Of a DNA stretch of 64,000 nucleotides, positions 33,824-45,900 are shown piece after piece (position 1 is the first letter of the stretch; the number at the start of each line of letters is the position of its first letter). This DNA is from Isoetes taiwanensis (taxonomy: Eukaryota; Streptophyta; Lycopodiopsida; Isoetales; Isoetaceae): the NCBI GenBank assembly GCA_021234155.1, contig JAJEKV010000062.1:5086497-5150496 (forward strand), given 5' to 3'. A model generated the notes under the pieces. That model had not been told where the DNA came from. It worked only from the letters and a program-made list of their open reading frames with translations, and did not search any database. The position numbers and the translations under genes were made by a program.

Positions 33824-36767
33824 ATGGCTGCCTCGTCTAAGTTCCCCACTCTTCAAGTTACAGTCCCCAGGGATCCAGCTCTTTTTGAGTCGGTGGTTTT
33901 CTCCACTCCCACTCTCCGAGATCCTTTGGAAGGTCCAAGTCGCGAAGTTGCAGAACGCACAGGATTATTTGAGTTCTCTCGGCAGGAGCTCCCGGCGCCC
34001 AATCCACTTCAACTCAGACAGTTTGTTGCTCATCTGGTCAAGACCAATGCCGGCTATCTCAAAGAGGTTAATCAAACTCGTATCCTCCTCACTCTGACTC
34101 TTCTGGCAGAGGTGTTTCAATTGCCCATCCGCACCCCTTCCTTAAATTGGGCTGCTTTGGAGGATTAGGATGTCACCAAGTATGGCCAAACTCCTTATGC
34201 GGCCACCATTCATAAGCTCACCAACATTGCCAAACCTCATGAAGGCTTTGTGCAGTTTTTGTGGCGCAAGTTCTTTGGGTACTCCATCAAGAACACCCAT
34301 ATCAACAAGCAGTTCTTTCATACTGCTATCATGGCCATTCATTCTCCGCATCCTATTGATTAGCCTCAGATTTTGTTCCATCGGTTGTGTTACGAAATTG
34401 ATAGAATCCGTCATTCTCCTGCCTCTGGCTTAGAATCTGCCATGGGTGCTCACATGCAAGCACTCATCGACCATTGTCTTCCTGTTCCAAGTCAGGGTTC
34501 TTCTAGTAATCTGGATACAACTTCTCAAGCCTCCACTCATCAACCAGCCAACATCATTTCTACTGTCAAAAACCTCCAGGAAGAAATTTCCCGTCCCCAA
34601 CCATCTTCATCTCCTCACCGTCAGCAACAACGCGAACCCATCATCAATGTTCCATCCTCTCAGTCCACAATAATCTAAAATTCCCGTTCTCAGCAAGTCT
34701 CTTAGAATACCCCTTCCATCCGGCCACACCAGTCCTTACCAGTTCAACCCCTGCAACCTCCACTGTCCCGATGCGCCCTCTATCAGTATCAGCAGGATGT
34801 CCAAGAATGTATGCTCAAACTCCAAGACTCTCAAGAAAATCTTATGAATGGGATCCAACATTACATGGATTCCACGGATGCTCTTCAATGTGATCTTCAG
34901 GCTGCCGCAACACAAGTTCAGTCTCTTGAAGAAAGTCTCCAAAATAAGCACGCTGCCCTGTTACAGACCCGTGAGGCTCTCCAAGCTGAACAAGAAAGGA
35001 CCACCACGCTTGCAGATTAGCAGATTCAGTTGCAGACCACCATTCAGGAACTTCTGGCCCAGCTCAAGGATAAGGATAAGCTCCTTACTGATCTTCAAAC
35101 CATGTATACAGATCTCTCCAAAAATTACAACAGTCAGTTACAACAGGTTGCTCTCCGTGATGATCGCATATCTCTTCTAGAAGGACAAGTCTCAGACTTC
35201 CGGACTTCGAGTCACGCCCTTACAAGCTCAGGTTGTTGAAGCCCAAAAACAGAAGTTGATTGATGACATTGAAATTACCAGTCTTCAACTTCAACTCTCT
35301 ACTCAGGCTCCTTCCTCTTCACATGCCACGCACTCACACCGTCCATTCCGTGATCAGTCCCGTCTCCTCACGGACAAAGATAACAAAATCCGTGACCTCG
35401 AACATCAGATCACCCAAGCTCTCCAGTCTGCTGAAGAAGCGCAGAGTCAACACGAGACCTACCTACAGCTTGCTATGACAATTCCACGGGATTACTCCAC
35501 TCCCTCAAGTTAATTAGATTATTTTATCTCACGCGTCATCTTTTCCTTCTCGAGTGGTATTCTGCAAACGGCAAAATTCATGAGCCCCTCAGCAGCACCG
35601 ATCTTCTCACTATATGGCCAGATCTCTTCATTGAGGATAAAGGACTCTTCTATGGTCTCTTGGTATATGGCCTCCTCACCTGCGACGATCCTGAATTTTT
35701 TATCTTCCGCCTGGTACAGCCGATGCCTTATGTCCTTCATGAGTTCTATCTGGCCGATACCATCGACAAGTTCGATGATAAACCCAACCGGATATTCTGT
35801 AGCAATGAACAGGCTCAATGGTTGTTGTTACCAGAGAACACATATTTGCAGGATCCAACTCAAGTCACAGCTTTCAAATTGGAGTATATGCCAGAGCTTG
35901 CTAATCATCTTCCTCTCTGGATTGCAGAGACTCTGCAACAAGTCCGTAAGAACTTGTCCGAGGACATGGGTATTCAATTTGCCCAAATTTATTTGCAACA
36001 TCTTGGTGGATATAACACTCTGCGTGTATATCTGGACAACCACACTATCCTTGTATACTTCCTTGTTCTGATTGGGAACAATGGTGTCAAATCTTGGATG
36101 CTGATCTCGTTCGAAAATTCAGAGAGCAGGCTCAGAAGCCCACGATGCAGCCCCAACCAGATACTCATCCGTATGCATCTCTGGGAGCGCCACTACGCCG
36201 TCGCTATCTCACCTCTGACTGGTATCTCCCCTTTTGGACCAAGGTTCTGGACGGGCACGCTGACTGGACTCCCACTCAGATATCCACTGATCTCAGGTGG
36301 GATCCACGCTTTGTTTGCCGCTCTGTCTGGCAAGAAGGGGATACCTTGGAACGCACCAGCAATTGGATCTATATCCCCAATGAAAGAGGTTGGCAGACGC
36401 CTACTCACGTTGTCTGGGTCTCACTCAATTCTTGGAGCGTGCTGCCACCTCCCCAAATCCTTCTGTTCACCGTCAAGCCGGTTTTTGTGCTTCTTTGAAG
36501 TGCCTTATGTTGTGTTCTCTTGCACAGAAGCGCCCTATTTATTATTGCAACCCTAATGCAAGTGCCAGTGCCTTTGGCCTTCAGACATATCTTCTGATGG
36601 AGTGCCAATATGTCCCTGCGGAGGCTCAACGTGCCCTTGAAGACATGGTGCTATCTGGCTTTCTCATCGATGCCTCTCAGGCAATTGGCCTCAATACCCT
36701 TGAGGCTCTCAAGGAACGGCAGGAGCTTATCACGACCTACCACTCAGGCAACCGCCCCCATACCTGA
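33824..36767 (+). pseudogene. Long unknown ORF of the LTR element (coiled-coil middle)
   Basis: The coding region starts at ATG 33824 (MAASSKFPTLQVTV). One main frame runs about 1.4 kb, interrupted only by point stops (TAG at 34166, about 34361, about 34703 and 35018, TAA at 34676). Frame changes then occur near 35225, 35515, 36085 and 36390, before the final TGA at 36765-36767. The first part is a globular domain (FVQFLWRKFFGYSIKN). A Gln/Ser/Pro-rich linker follows, then a heptad-rich coiled coil at about 34811-35500 (LQAAATQVQSLEESLQNKHA, LLAQLKDKDKLLTDLQ), then a second globular part rich in aromatics (YLPFWTKVLDGHADWTPTQI). I do not recognise the family. It could be a diverged gag-like or captured host protein. 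Confidence 0.6.
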
Positions 36768-36841
36768 CAAGATGATTTTTCTGTTGCTGGGTTCCCGCCT
36801 CCTGAATCTGTTCCACCTTTTCTCTCCCTTGAGTGTCATTT

Positions 36842-36854
36842 GGTGGGGGGGGAG
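36842..36854 (+). other. Polypurine tract
   Basis: GGTGGGGGGGGAG sits directly against the TGTTAG start of the 3' LTR. It is the expected primer for plus-strand synthesis and supports the orientation and LTR border. Confidence 0.8.
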
Positions 36855-36963
36855 TGTTAGTCCTGTACGTCCTGCTACAGGACTATTCATGCACACCATG
36901 GATCAGGGCAGGAATAAGACACCAGGTCAAGGTCAACCATCAGGAAGTAGACCTCCTCCGAAG
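36855..36963 (+). mobile_element. 3' LTR, truncated after about 109 bp
   Basis: It matches the first ~109 bp of the 5' LTR and then breaks into unrelated sequence at about 36964, so most of the LTR is lost. Confidence 0.8.
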
Positions 36964-39296
36964 AAATTGTCATGAAAAGCTTGAGATTTGCAGAAGCAGA
37001 CACTTTTATGTCCTTCCTCATATGCTCCATATTGAGATGCACCATGTGTGACAAAGTATTTTTGGGATGTGCAAGGGCACAAAATTTTTGATAAAAGAAG
37101 GGAAACAGAAAAGGACGAAATGATCAACACATAAATTTTTTTAATAGATATTCAGCAGATAGAAGATGAAAAAAGGGATCCAAACAAAAATGGAAAAAGG
37201 GGTCAAACAGTGGATTTTCTGATAATCTTGCAAAGAGGAGTGTTGTCACCACTCCAGCAATCCTTAACTGTGAACTGGGCTTGCTGCATTAAGAACGGGG
37301 TCTTGAGAACAGATTTACGAGAGTAAATTGATCAGCTAGCAGAATCATCAGCTGTTTTGGAAAAACAATAGCCTCCAAGCGAATACATGAATGCACTTGG
37401 TTGGGCAAACTAAGGAAATTTAAGAGGGAAGAATAGTATACAAAAAGTTTTCAAAATGGAGAAGCATGAGAGCTGCAAGACAACAGCAGAAAGTAAGGCT
37501 AAAGAAAATGATCACGAGTGAACCCGGCATAACTGCGCCACTGTTAATTGTGAGTTCTTGGCATACAGCCTGCAGCAGCAGTCTATGACTGTTGGATGCT
37601 ACAAAGCTGCCATGCTCATGATCATAAAACAAGAACACGACAAACAAATATGTACAAAGAGTGAAGGGAACATGGCCAAATGAGGCTCTCCAAATTTGAG
37701 ATAAAACCTGAGTACATCTGAAGAGGCTCTGGTCTAATATAGTGTAGACCGCAAATCTGAGCCCTACATCTAACTAAATCTAAGCCATACACTTAAGTTA
37801 ACCTAAACATGCCAAGTGTCAGTCTGCCACCACTGACACCTAACATGTGCACAATGTTAACCACCATCTAGGTGGTTAACATTTTCTTTTTTCCTTCAAC
37901 CAAGATAATGCTAGCCATAATAACACCTTGTATTGTAATTTGATAAGAGGACAGAAAAAATCTTAACGCAAATTACAACTAATAGAAAAGGAAAGGAGGA
38001 GAAGAAAAGCGAGATATGGTTTTGCACCTCAAACTGCTACTTATCAAATTCATGTATCAACGAGACAATCAGGACTCAAGATGGAGTTCTTTTTAGCCAC
38101 CCCAAAAGTGGCTTGAATCATTCGATCTGTAACAGAACAGATCAAAAAATAAGTTATGGGGAAGGGGCCAGATATGGCCAGAACTGACGGAATATTACCT
38201 GGTGACGAAATGTTACCTGCTGCTATCTAGAATACTCGCCCCTGGCCCATCTTCTGGCAGGAGGTTTAGATGCAACCACATCTCTTCATCTGCACTCTAA
38301 TTCTTATATAGAAATCGAAATATCAACTGCCCAAAGAAGAGAAAAATCGGCAATTTTGTAGCCACATTTCGCCCTGCTTGCCTTCCACATTCTGCCATGC
38401 GTTGCCATGGTCTTGACCACATAGCTGTCGAACGTGCCATATAGCTAGAAAAGTTTTGCCCTTTTTTAATGCGACATGTCAAAACAAGGTGTTGCGCACG
38501 AGGGGTTGCCCTCCAATGCCGCGAAAGTGTGTTTTCATGGTTTCTGTTTCATCATTTTGTGTTGGGTCCTTTTTGTTTGTCATAGGGTGTCATTTTCTTA
38601 GGGCAAGAGTTTTGTTTATGAAGCTATGAAGGTCAATTTATAGAACTGCAGGAGGAAAGAATAATATTTCAAACTAATTTACATAATCAATACTGTGCAA
38701 CGAATAACTCTATGATTTACGGGTACTTGAGATATAGAACGGGCCGCGATGAATAAAGGGTTGCATTATGATTTAAGATACATAAAAGCAAGTTAAGATA
38801 AATTTGGGCGTTGACATTGTTATTAGTTTTTACGCGACATTCTTGCATTTCACCTCACATTCTTGAATTTTACCTCACAATGACAACCTTATTGGCTATT
38901 TAGTTGATCTTGTTAGCATATGTCGAATTATCTTCCTTAAATTTATCAAACAAACCTGGCACAAAGTGCACAAAGTGCATGACTCTCAAGTTTTGGCGAG
39001 TCTAGAACAAGAACAGTGGCATACAGATAAGTATATGTTTCAGCTTCATAAAGATAATGTTGGCAAAAAGGACTTTCATTTAAAGGCAAAAAAAAAGCAT
39101 CTACTAGGCATGACCATATCAACCTTTTTAATTTGGAAATTTCCGGCATGGCCTAAAAGTTTTTGGTTTTTTTTTTTAACCGATTTTACTAAGATTGTTA
39201 GGTATTTCTTTGCCGGAAAATTTTTCCGTTATTCTAGAAATCGACTAAAAATCGACTATTGGGAAGTGTTGAGGGGTTTTTGGCGTTCGTCCATGC
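36964..39296. other. Unassigned spacer
   Basis: No gene is recognised. The region contains the 13-mer GTGTTGCGCACGA at 38489-38501, found again at 62777-62789. Short frames lack domains and splice structure. Confidence 0.35.
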
Positions 39297-39386
39297 ATGT
39301 TGGACGACGATTTGGTCCACAAATCCAAGTCCTTGGACTATGCACGTTGGACGATTTGCTCCACAAATCCAAGGAGTGGCGAGTTT
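39297..39386 (+). repeat. Two-copy 49-bp repeat upstream of the RPA ORF
   Basis: GTTGGACGA...GATTTG.TCCACAAATCCAAG occurs twice in succession (about 39299-39332 and 39347-39379), separated by TCCTTGGACTATGCAC. It lies about 140-220 bp upstream of the RPA ATG, so it could be part of its promoter or leader. Confidence 0.6.
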
Positions 39387-39520
39387 CAGGTATCGAAGGC
39401 CTGCCATCCGAAATTGATGCCGATTGTATAAGAGTGAGTGAGAAACGAAAATGATCAGCAGTAGAGCAGTAGAATTTGAGATTGGAGGTGAGTATAATTT
39501 GAAAGTTTTTGATTTTTAGA

Positions 39521-41032
39521 ATGGCTGGCAGTTCTGATGTGCGATGTTTTGATAATGTTCCTTGCTCTTCTTTTCGGTCTTCTGGTGCGCCCTCTTCTAT
39601 TGATTCTGATGCTCCATGTTCTCATGTGCCCTCTTCTTCTGATGTGCCCTCTTCTATTGGATCTGATGCCCCATGTTCTGATCCTCCTTCCTCTGTTCCA
39701 TGTTCCTTTTCAAGTAGCAGAGAGACTAGGATCATTCCTATTCGTAGTTTAAGTCCTTATATCCTTAATTGGAAGATTAAGTGTAGAGTGACCGCAAGGG
39801 TAGCATTAAAAAAATTTGCGTCCTCCAGAGTTACTGGCATTCTTTTCCATTTTGATGTCATGGATTTGGAATCATCTGAGATACGAGTGGTATGTTTTAA
39901 TGCCTTGGCTACAAAATTTGATAGGCATATCCGAATTGGCAAGGTTTTGACTATATCAAAAGGGATGTTTAAGCCCGCAAATAAGATTTTCAATCAGTTA
40001 AGTCATTCGTGGGAATTGTATTTACAAGAGAGTTCTATGGTTGAAGAGTGTGAAGATGATAAAACTATTCTGCATCACATGTATAAGTTTGTGTCCATTG
40101 CAGACTTAGAATTTAAAGATAGGGATTCCGTGGTTGACGTTATTGGTGTTATTACTGAAGTAGAGGAGGCATCACGTGTGCATCGTAAGAATGGAAGCCC
40201 TGTTGATCGTAGAATTATTCATATGAAGGATGAATCTGGTAAGCAGATTGAGATCACTATGTGGGTGCAGGTGTCATTGCGAGAGGGCATGCAAATCGAG
40301 GAGGCTATGAGTGCGAATAGGGAGCCAATTGTCGCGATAAGAGGGGCGAAGGTGAGCGATTATGCAACTAAATCGTTGGTTACTCTTCAATCCAGCCAGG
40401 TGCAAGTAAACCCCTTCATTCCTGAAGCTAGGGCATTAAGGGCGTGGTTTGTTAAAGAGGGCAAGAAGAGTGTTTCTGTTTCTCTCACAATGACTGCACA
40501 GCCATTGGCTGTTGATGATTCTTTAAAATTTGTCTCCGAGCTATCTGAGGTGGCTCTTAGGGAAATTGAGAAACCAATGTTAGTAGAGTTAAGAGGCACA
40601 ATAACAAATATGAAGCATGATCTATTGTACTATGCAGCATGCCCATTGAAATGTGGCAACCGCCAATGTCTGAAAAAGGTGAGGGCTACTGAAGATGGTC
40701 TATGGCATTGCATTAGCTGCAATGTTTGTGTGAAAGAGTGCTCATACAGGTATGTAATCTCGCTGCAGTTATCAGACCACACAGGAAGTTTATGGGTCAC
40801 TGCTTTCCAAGATATAGGTGAGCAGATATTTGGTTGTACAGCAAAGCAATTAGATCTCTGGAAACTTACAGACATTGGAAGGTTTAATGCGATTGTGCAA
40901 AGAACATTCTTTAAAACCTTCCAGTTCAGAATTAGAATAAAGGAGGAGATATATAATGATGTGGAAAGGAACAAGTATATTGTGGAAAAAGTTGATGAGG
41001 TAAATTATTCGATGGGATGTCTTGCAATTTGA
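39521..41032 (+). CDS. RPA70-like single-strand DNA-binding protein, intronless
   Basis: 503 residues from ATG 39521 (MAGSSDVRCFD). The frame could extend to TTG 39509, but the ATG is preferred. After a Ser/Pro/Cys-rich N-terminus of ~65 residues come three OB folds of the RPA large subunit. DBD-A is ~72-170 (IIPIRSLSPYILNWKIKCRV ... GMFKPANKIFN), DBD-B ~187-295 (DVIGVITEVEEASRV), and DBD-C ~350-500 with its zinc site (C374, C378/C383, C397, C400 in CPLKCGNRQC and WHCISC). The protein-interaction domain RPA70N is absent. It would bind ssDNA in replication or in rolling-circle transposition. An uninterrupted ORF without RPA70N is typical of the RPA genes carried by plant Helitrons, and a Rep/helicase lies 6 kb downstream on the same strand. 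A host RPA1 paralogue is the alternative. Confidence 0.85.
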   Translation: MAGSSDVRCFDNVPCSSFRSSGAPSSIDSDAPCSHVPSSSDVPSSIGSDAPCSDPPSSVPCSFSSSRETRIIPIRSLSPYILNWKIKCRVTARVALKKFASSRVTGILFHFDVMDLESSEIRVVCFNALATKFDRHIRIGKVLTISKGMFKPANKIFNQLSHSWELYLQESSMVEECEDDKTILHHMYKFVSIADLEFKDRDSVVDVIGVITEVEEASRVHRKNGSPVDRRIIHMKDESGKQIEITMWVQVSLREGMQIEEAMSANREPIVAIRGAKVSDYATKSLVTLQSSQVQVNPFIPEARALRAWFVKEGKKSVSVSLTMTAQPLAVDDSLKFVSELSEVALREIEKPMLVELRGTITNMKHDLLYYAACPLKCGNRQCLKKVRATEDGLWHCISCNVCVKECSYRYVISLQLSDHTGSLWVTAFQDIGEQIFGCTAKQLDLWKLTDIGRFNAIVQRTFFKTFQFRIRIKEEIYNDVERNKYIVEKVDEVNYSMGCLAI

Positions 41033-41744
41033 TCGAAACAATCACGAGAAATTGTGTTAGGGTCAATTGTACTTATTCCGTATTGTGTTTAATGTGGATT
41101 TGTGAGTAGTGTAGAATATCCTTTCTTCTCACTTCCTTATGGGAATTTTGCCTATAAATTTAGTTGTGCACAATGTCACAACAGCTTATGTATTGAATAA
41201 TTAAAAATTAAAACAGATGTATTTTTTGGATCGTCTAGATTGCACAAAATTGCAATATGAATCAGTTGTTACATTTTTTACCTCCATCTTTCCTCATTTT
41301 ATTCATAATTTCAGTAGCAATCTAGGCTAGGTAGAGTCTTTTGCTTTCTAATGAAGGGGTTTTTACGATCTGTAATGATTTTCAGTGGAAACGATTCAAA
41401 CTTCAATGTCATCTATGAGAGCTTGAACAAATCATTATTTGCCAACTTGAGGTAGCCGATCTCTTTTTTTTACTTATTCATTATTCTCATGCATGCATAA
41501 TTCTTTGATTTTGGGAAGAACAATTAGTATACAACGTCCTCAGTAGGCTGCATTTGAGGTGCTTTCGAGGTATCAAATCTGTGCAGGCCCCTATTGTTCT
41601 TCTTCACAGGCTTTAGGATTTTAATGATGCAATGCTCATTCTTGCATAGGATCATCTAATTGTTGCGGTGGAAGATAGTCATAAATCATATCCATAAAGA
41701 GGCTTGAGATTCTTCCAAAATATGCACGAAAAAGAAATGTATCA

Positions 41745-41965
41745 TGGACAACCATGCTTCTTTGCTTTTGCCAATCATGGTCACCGGAAGATGCCCTTAG
41801 TCTTTTCCAAAAATGCCTAAGAAGCATGTAATGTCATGGAACACTATGATAATGGCTTATGTTCAACGGGGAAGCTCAAGGAAGGCTGTTCAACTCTTTG
41901 AGCAAATGCCATTCGAGAGACACGATTTCATGGAATACACTAATATCGCATATTGTTTTCCATGT
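41745..41965 (+). pseudogene. PPR protein fragment
   Basis: The frame at 41813 reads MPKKHVMSWNTMIMAYVQRG, then AVQLFEQMPFERHDF. This is the PLS-type pentatricopeptide repeat signature (MPxxxVxSWNxMIxxYxQxGxxxxAxxLFxxMP). Only one to one and a half repeats remain and the frame then degenerates. PPR proteins act in organelle RNA processing, and this scrap cannot. It has the same orientation as the RPA and Helitron ORFs. Confidence 0.7.
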
Positions 41966-42759
41966 CCTTGTTTTCCATGTCCTAGAATCACATCCTTCTG
42001 TGATGACTCAAGTGCCTTATAGCTGCCCTGGCTAACTATGGCAATATCTGCCAACATAGGAGGCTGGCTTGCCATATTTAAATTAGCAAAGCAGTTCTTT
42101 CTCATCCATTAGGGAGTAAATATTCTTATGATCCACAAGACAGTGCATCAATTATAATAACTAATTCTCCTCTTTAATACAGATTATTCAAAGTGTAGGC
42201 TTTCTTGGGCCAGCCTTTTTCCTAACACAGCTCAGTGGTAGTTCCATGCACCATCTGCATGACCTACATGTGATCTACAATTCTGGCATCTATAAATGGG
42301 TCACATGATGCAATGAGAAGAGAAATCAGTCAGGAGGAACTTCAGAGAATTGAATGAACAAATGACATAAATTTAATGGTTGTAGACTTCAAAGAATCAG
42401 ATGGCAACTAGAAACTTTAAGCATCAGTTATGTTATAGATCATGCGCATACAGATCGTGCACATACCTAGAAGATTAGGTTCTAGAGAATAGATAGGTCA
42501 GTTTGATGTAAAAAAGCATGTCTTAAACATTTCATAGAAGATATAACATGCGAATAGTACTGAAGGTTAAAAGAAACAAAAGCCTTGGTTGTAAAAATGA
42601 TGGAAAATGATATAAGCATCTGTTTGGGATCGTTTGCAGAATCATGCCCCTTCTATTGCTCCTTTTGTCTGGGTACATGCATGCCTCAAAATTTTGCCAT
42701 GCCAATAAATCAGAGTTTTTTCAAAATAAAGAGTTTAGTAGCACTGTTGGTGAGTTCAG

Positions 42760-42934
42760 CTCATGAAAGGTCTTGAAGAGGGCAAGCTCGGTACAAAGTC
42801 ACCGCGTGAGAAAACTCTAGATTTTGACCCTGTCACACCATTGCCAAGGAACGAAACAGGTCCAAGTTCTCCAAAGCTCCATTCGCTGCAAGAAAAACTG
42901 CATAAGCTTGAAGATAGAATTGCAGAGAAATTAG
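42760..42934 (+). pseudogene. Orphan exon of an unidentified host gene
   Basis: A 175-bp open stretch is framed by a pyrimidine/CAG acceptor at 42757-42759 and a GTAAAA donor after 42934. It encodes an acidic/basic linker (LDFDPVTPLPRNETGPSSPK) followed by a short helix likely to form a coiled coil (LQEKLHKLEDRIAEKL). The clean splice borders with no neighbouring exons suggest a captured gene piece. Family not recognised. Confidence 0.45.
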
Positions 42935-45900
42935 GTAAAATGTCCAAGATCAGGGCTTGCATACAGGCTTTTGGGTTTTTTGATTGTTCATAAATGCCTA
43001 CTATATAGATATACATAAAAACTGCTATAAAAGAGAGTAAAAAGCTTTGAAAGAGAGGTCGGCCGGAATAAAAGCCATAGCCAGATCTCCATACTTATAT
43101 CTGCAGGTACTCTTAAGCTTTTTTACTTTAGTTTTCTTCTAGCAAAGTTCGAGGGAAGAAATAGAAGACTATAATTTTCGATTCTATCTATTTGTTGGTT
43201 CAAAGTACAACTACGAGTCTCATTTTCTTCACCATTTCGTTTCATTTGCTATCGAGAAACATTGACTCTAAGCTTATTTGTATAATCCACAGAGAATTTG
43301 TGCATGTTGCTTAAGTGATGTTAACTCTTTTAGCTATTACCATCTTTTTAGACTATTTGGACTCTCAGCCACTTCATGCAGACTTGCAGGACTATGAAGA
43401 AACATGACCAAAACATCACGCAACTATGATGCAGCACAAAGAATGAGTTGTTTTGCATTTCCTTAAATCTATAGACAGAGTCAGCCAACATCCGCATTTC
43501 CCATGTTCCGTACGTTTTCTTTATCTGTCAGTACTAACATTGGCAGATCCCTTAGTTGGTTTGAATGCAAATAGTTCATTGAGGTTAGGTAAGCTTCCAC
43601 CATTTCCAGATCCTTAGATACTCTGAAAGTTCTAAGCGTTAATTGCACCTACAATTTATGAGCCACAAGACTATAATCATCTTTGCTTTGCCTATAAGCA
43701 TCTTTGATTTGCTTCCAATGAAATGTTGGAAAGACATATCTGGATTCCTCCTTTTATATATGATAGTTCCCGTGAGGAAATCAGGTACAAGCCTCTTTCT
43801 TTGTTTGGATAAAGCTCGGGACCGGGATAAAGGCGCACTATGTAGTAGCTATTCCATAGTGTCTATTGAGCCTTAGATGCGTAGAAACTTAAATAAATGG
43901 CAAGGACCTCGGGTTTTGGAAATACTGGTGAGGCGGATGTTTGTGTCTTCATGTCCTCGCACGGATGAAGAAAAACCAGCTCGCCCTCTAATGAGGAGCA
44001 CTAAAGTGCTTAGATTGCTCTTCTTGGCCAATCCAATTTTAAAGTGGGAATTTGAACTTGATGTTAGAAGACAATTTGGAAATTAGTTACCAAGATGGCA
44101 TTATGGCAAGTTCCAAACTTAACATTATATTGTTTCATTGACCATGATAACATGGACCACTATTTGGAGCCAATAATAGCCCATATCTATCGATGCAATG
44201 GTAAAGAAACTGATCCTTAAAGTGTATGATTGCATGAAGGAGCTGGCTTGACATTCCGATTATAGCGGTGTTCTTTAAGGATATTACAATTGCATCGGGA
44301 TAATTAGAAGTGTCGGTCAAAAATTGATGTATGAGACACTACCCTAGCTTATATTGTCTAGGGGTCTTTGAGCATCCCCTCACCAATTGGTTCTGATGAA
44401 CCACTGTCATTCTCTGTTTATATAATCATCTTATTTTACCTTGAGGAAACCTTGAAAATTGTCTCAGTCTTTATAAAGAAATAGAATCAATTGTCCTTGC
44501 TTAATGATCTGCAACGCACTAGCGCATTTTGCAAGTGCAAGGCAAGAAAATCCTGTAGGTAGTGAAAACGCAATTGCGGATGTGGAGAAAAGAGGGGAAA
44601 ATAAAGCAAGACATCATGATAGGAAAGCTCATTGGTGAATCACCGCCTAGGATGTCTAAGCTTTGTAGGCGCATTACAACTATTCACCTAGGACATTTCA
44701 TAATTATTTTTATTTTATAGTGATCCTACCTGCGTAGTAATGCGTCTGTTTCTAGCAAGTTTGTGATTGGTTTTATGGTTTGGATATGCGGTGTACACAA
44801 TAGCTTCGGCTTATGGCGGTCGAGAAAACTTATGAAGGCGAACTCTCTGCGATTGCGGTATGTTGCAATTACCAATTTAAGAACTTAACTAGAACATTTG
44901 TGTGTAAATGTATGTTCAGGGAAAAGTGCTCTCGAGAGATTTTGCTTCTCACTTTCTTGAGTAACAAGTAACCAACATCTGAGACATCAAAATCTTTCGG
45001 ATGTATTGTAATCCTTCCACGGTGCGACAATTTCTAAATGTGTGGATTTAGTACCTCTAGCAAGATTCCAATACTACGGTGTAGTTTGTCGAAAACAGTC
45101 TATAGGTTGGCTTGAACGAATTTGACTAGGCAAAAGCAGTTATTTGCACTAGCACAAGATCTTAGTTGGAAACAAATTTAAACAATGACAATGTAATAGA
45201 GATGCTTAGTTTTAACTATTGCAACCATTAGAAATATCACGAACAATGTCATTGAAATTCAAAGGCTAATATTCTTTGTAGCAATGAAATATCCCGCTCA
45301 ACCCGATAGCCCAAGCATCGGTATACACCGAAATTTGCAACAATGATTTTTCTGCCGATCTGCTAAACCAAATAACATACTCATTGTTTTATTTGTTGAT
45401 CCGGCCGATTAGCCGGACCGAGCTCACCTGCTGTAGCCGGAATGGAAACTTTGAAGCTCCTGCGTTTTTCATGCCACTAGGGCATTGGACCGAGAATAAC
45501 AATTCTAATTTTAACCCCATATAGATAAGACCACCTTAAAAATAAAAGGCCCGTATCTAGGACCATTGCATGCCCACCATTCGGATCATAACAATCCCAC
45601 CTAATAATATTTTTGCATCAATCTTTTTCGTCCCTTTCAAACAGATGTGGATTCAAATTATAGCCCCTTCAGATAGTATGCTCATGATCACACAACCATG
45701 ATTATGGTCAAGTACACTGCTCTGCAACTTTAACTTATAGCAATGTTACAGTTCTGAACTTCTATCTTCAAAATTGATGGCAGTAGAATAAACTGCTATA
45801 ACATGACCTTAAATTCTTCATGGCTTTAGAGATAGATCCCAGTTTCTGCGCCCATTGGACTTGGTAATAATTCCATAGATAGAATCTACCACTGTCCATG

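Larger units (their letters stand above)
32892..36963 (+). mobile_element. Non-autonomous LTR retroelement with an unknown ORF
   Basis: The 5' LTR (TGTTAGTCCT at 32892) and a truncated 3' LTR (TGTTAGTCCT at 36855) match over about 109 bp with roughly four differences. A purine tract lies immediately before the 3' LTR. The internal 3.4 kb has no recognisable gag zinc knuckle, protease, reverse transcriptase or integrase. It instead holds one long broken ORF. The LTR is of the same family as 9528-10081, whose internal region has gag and protease, so this element would rely on a relative for movement. The outer target duplication cannot be checked because the 3' LTR is cut. Confidence 0.82.

Noticed and set aside
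35519-36629. Minus-strand frames of 70-100 codons in the LTR element
   Set aside because: Shadows of the plus-strand element ORF. No domain or splice structure.
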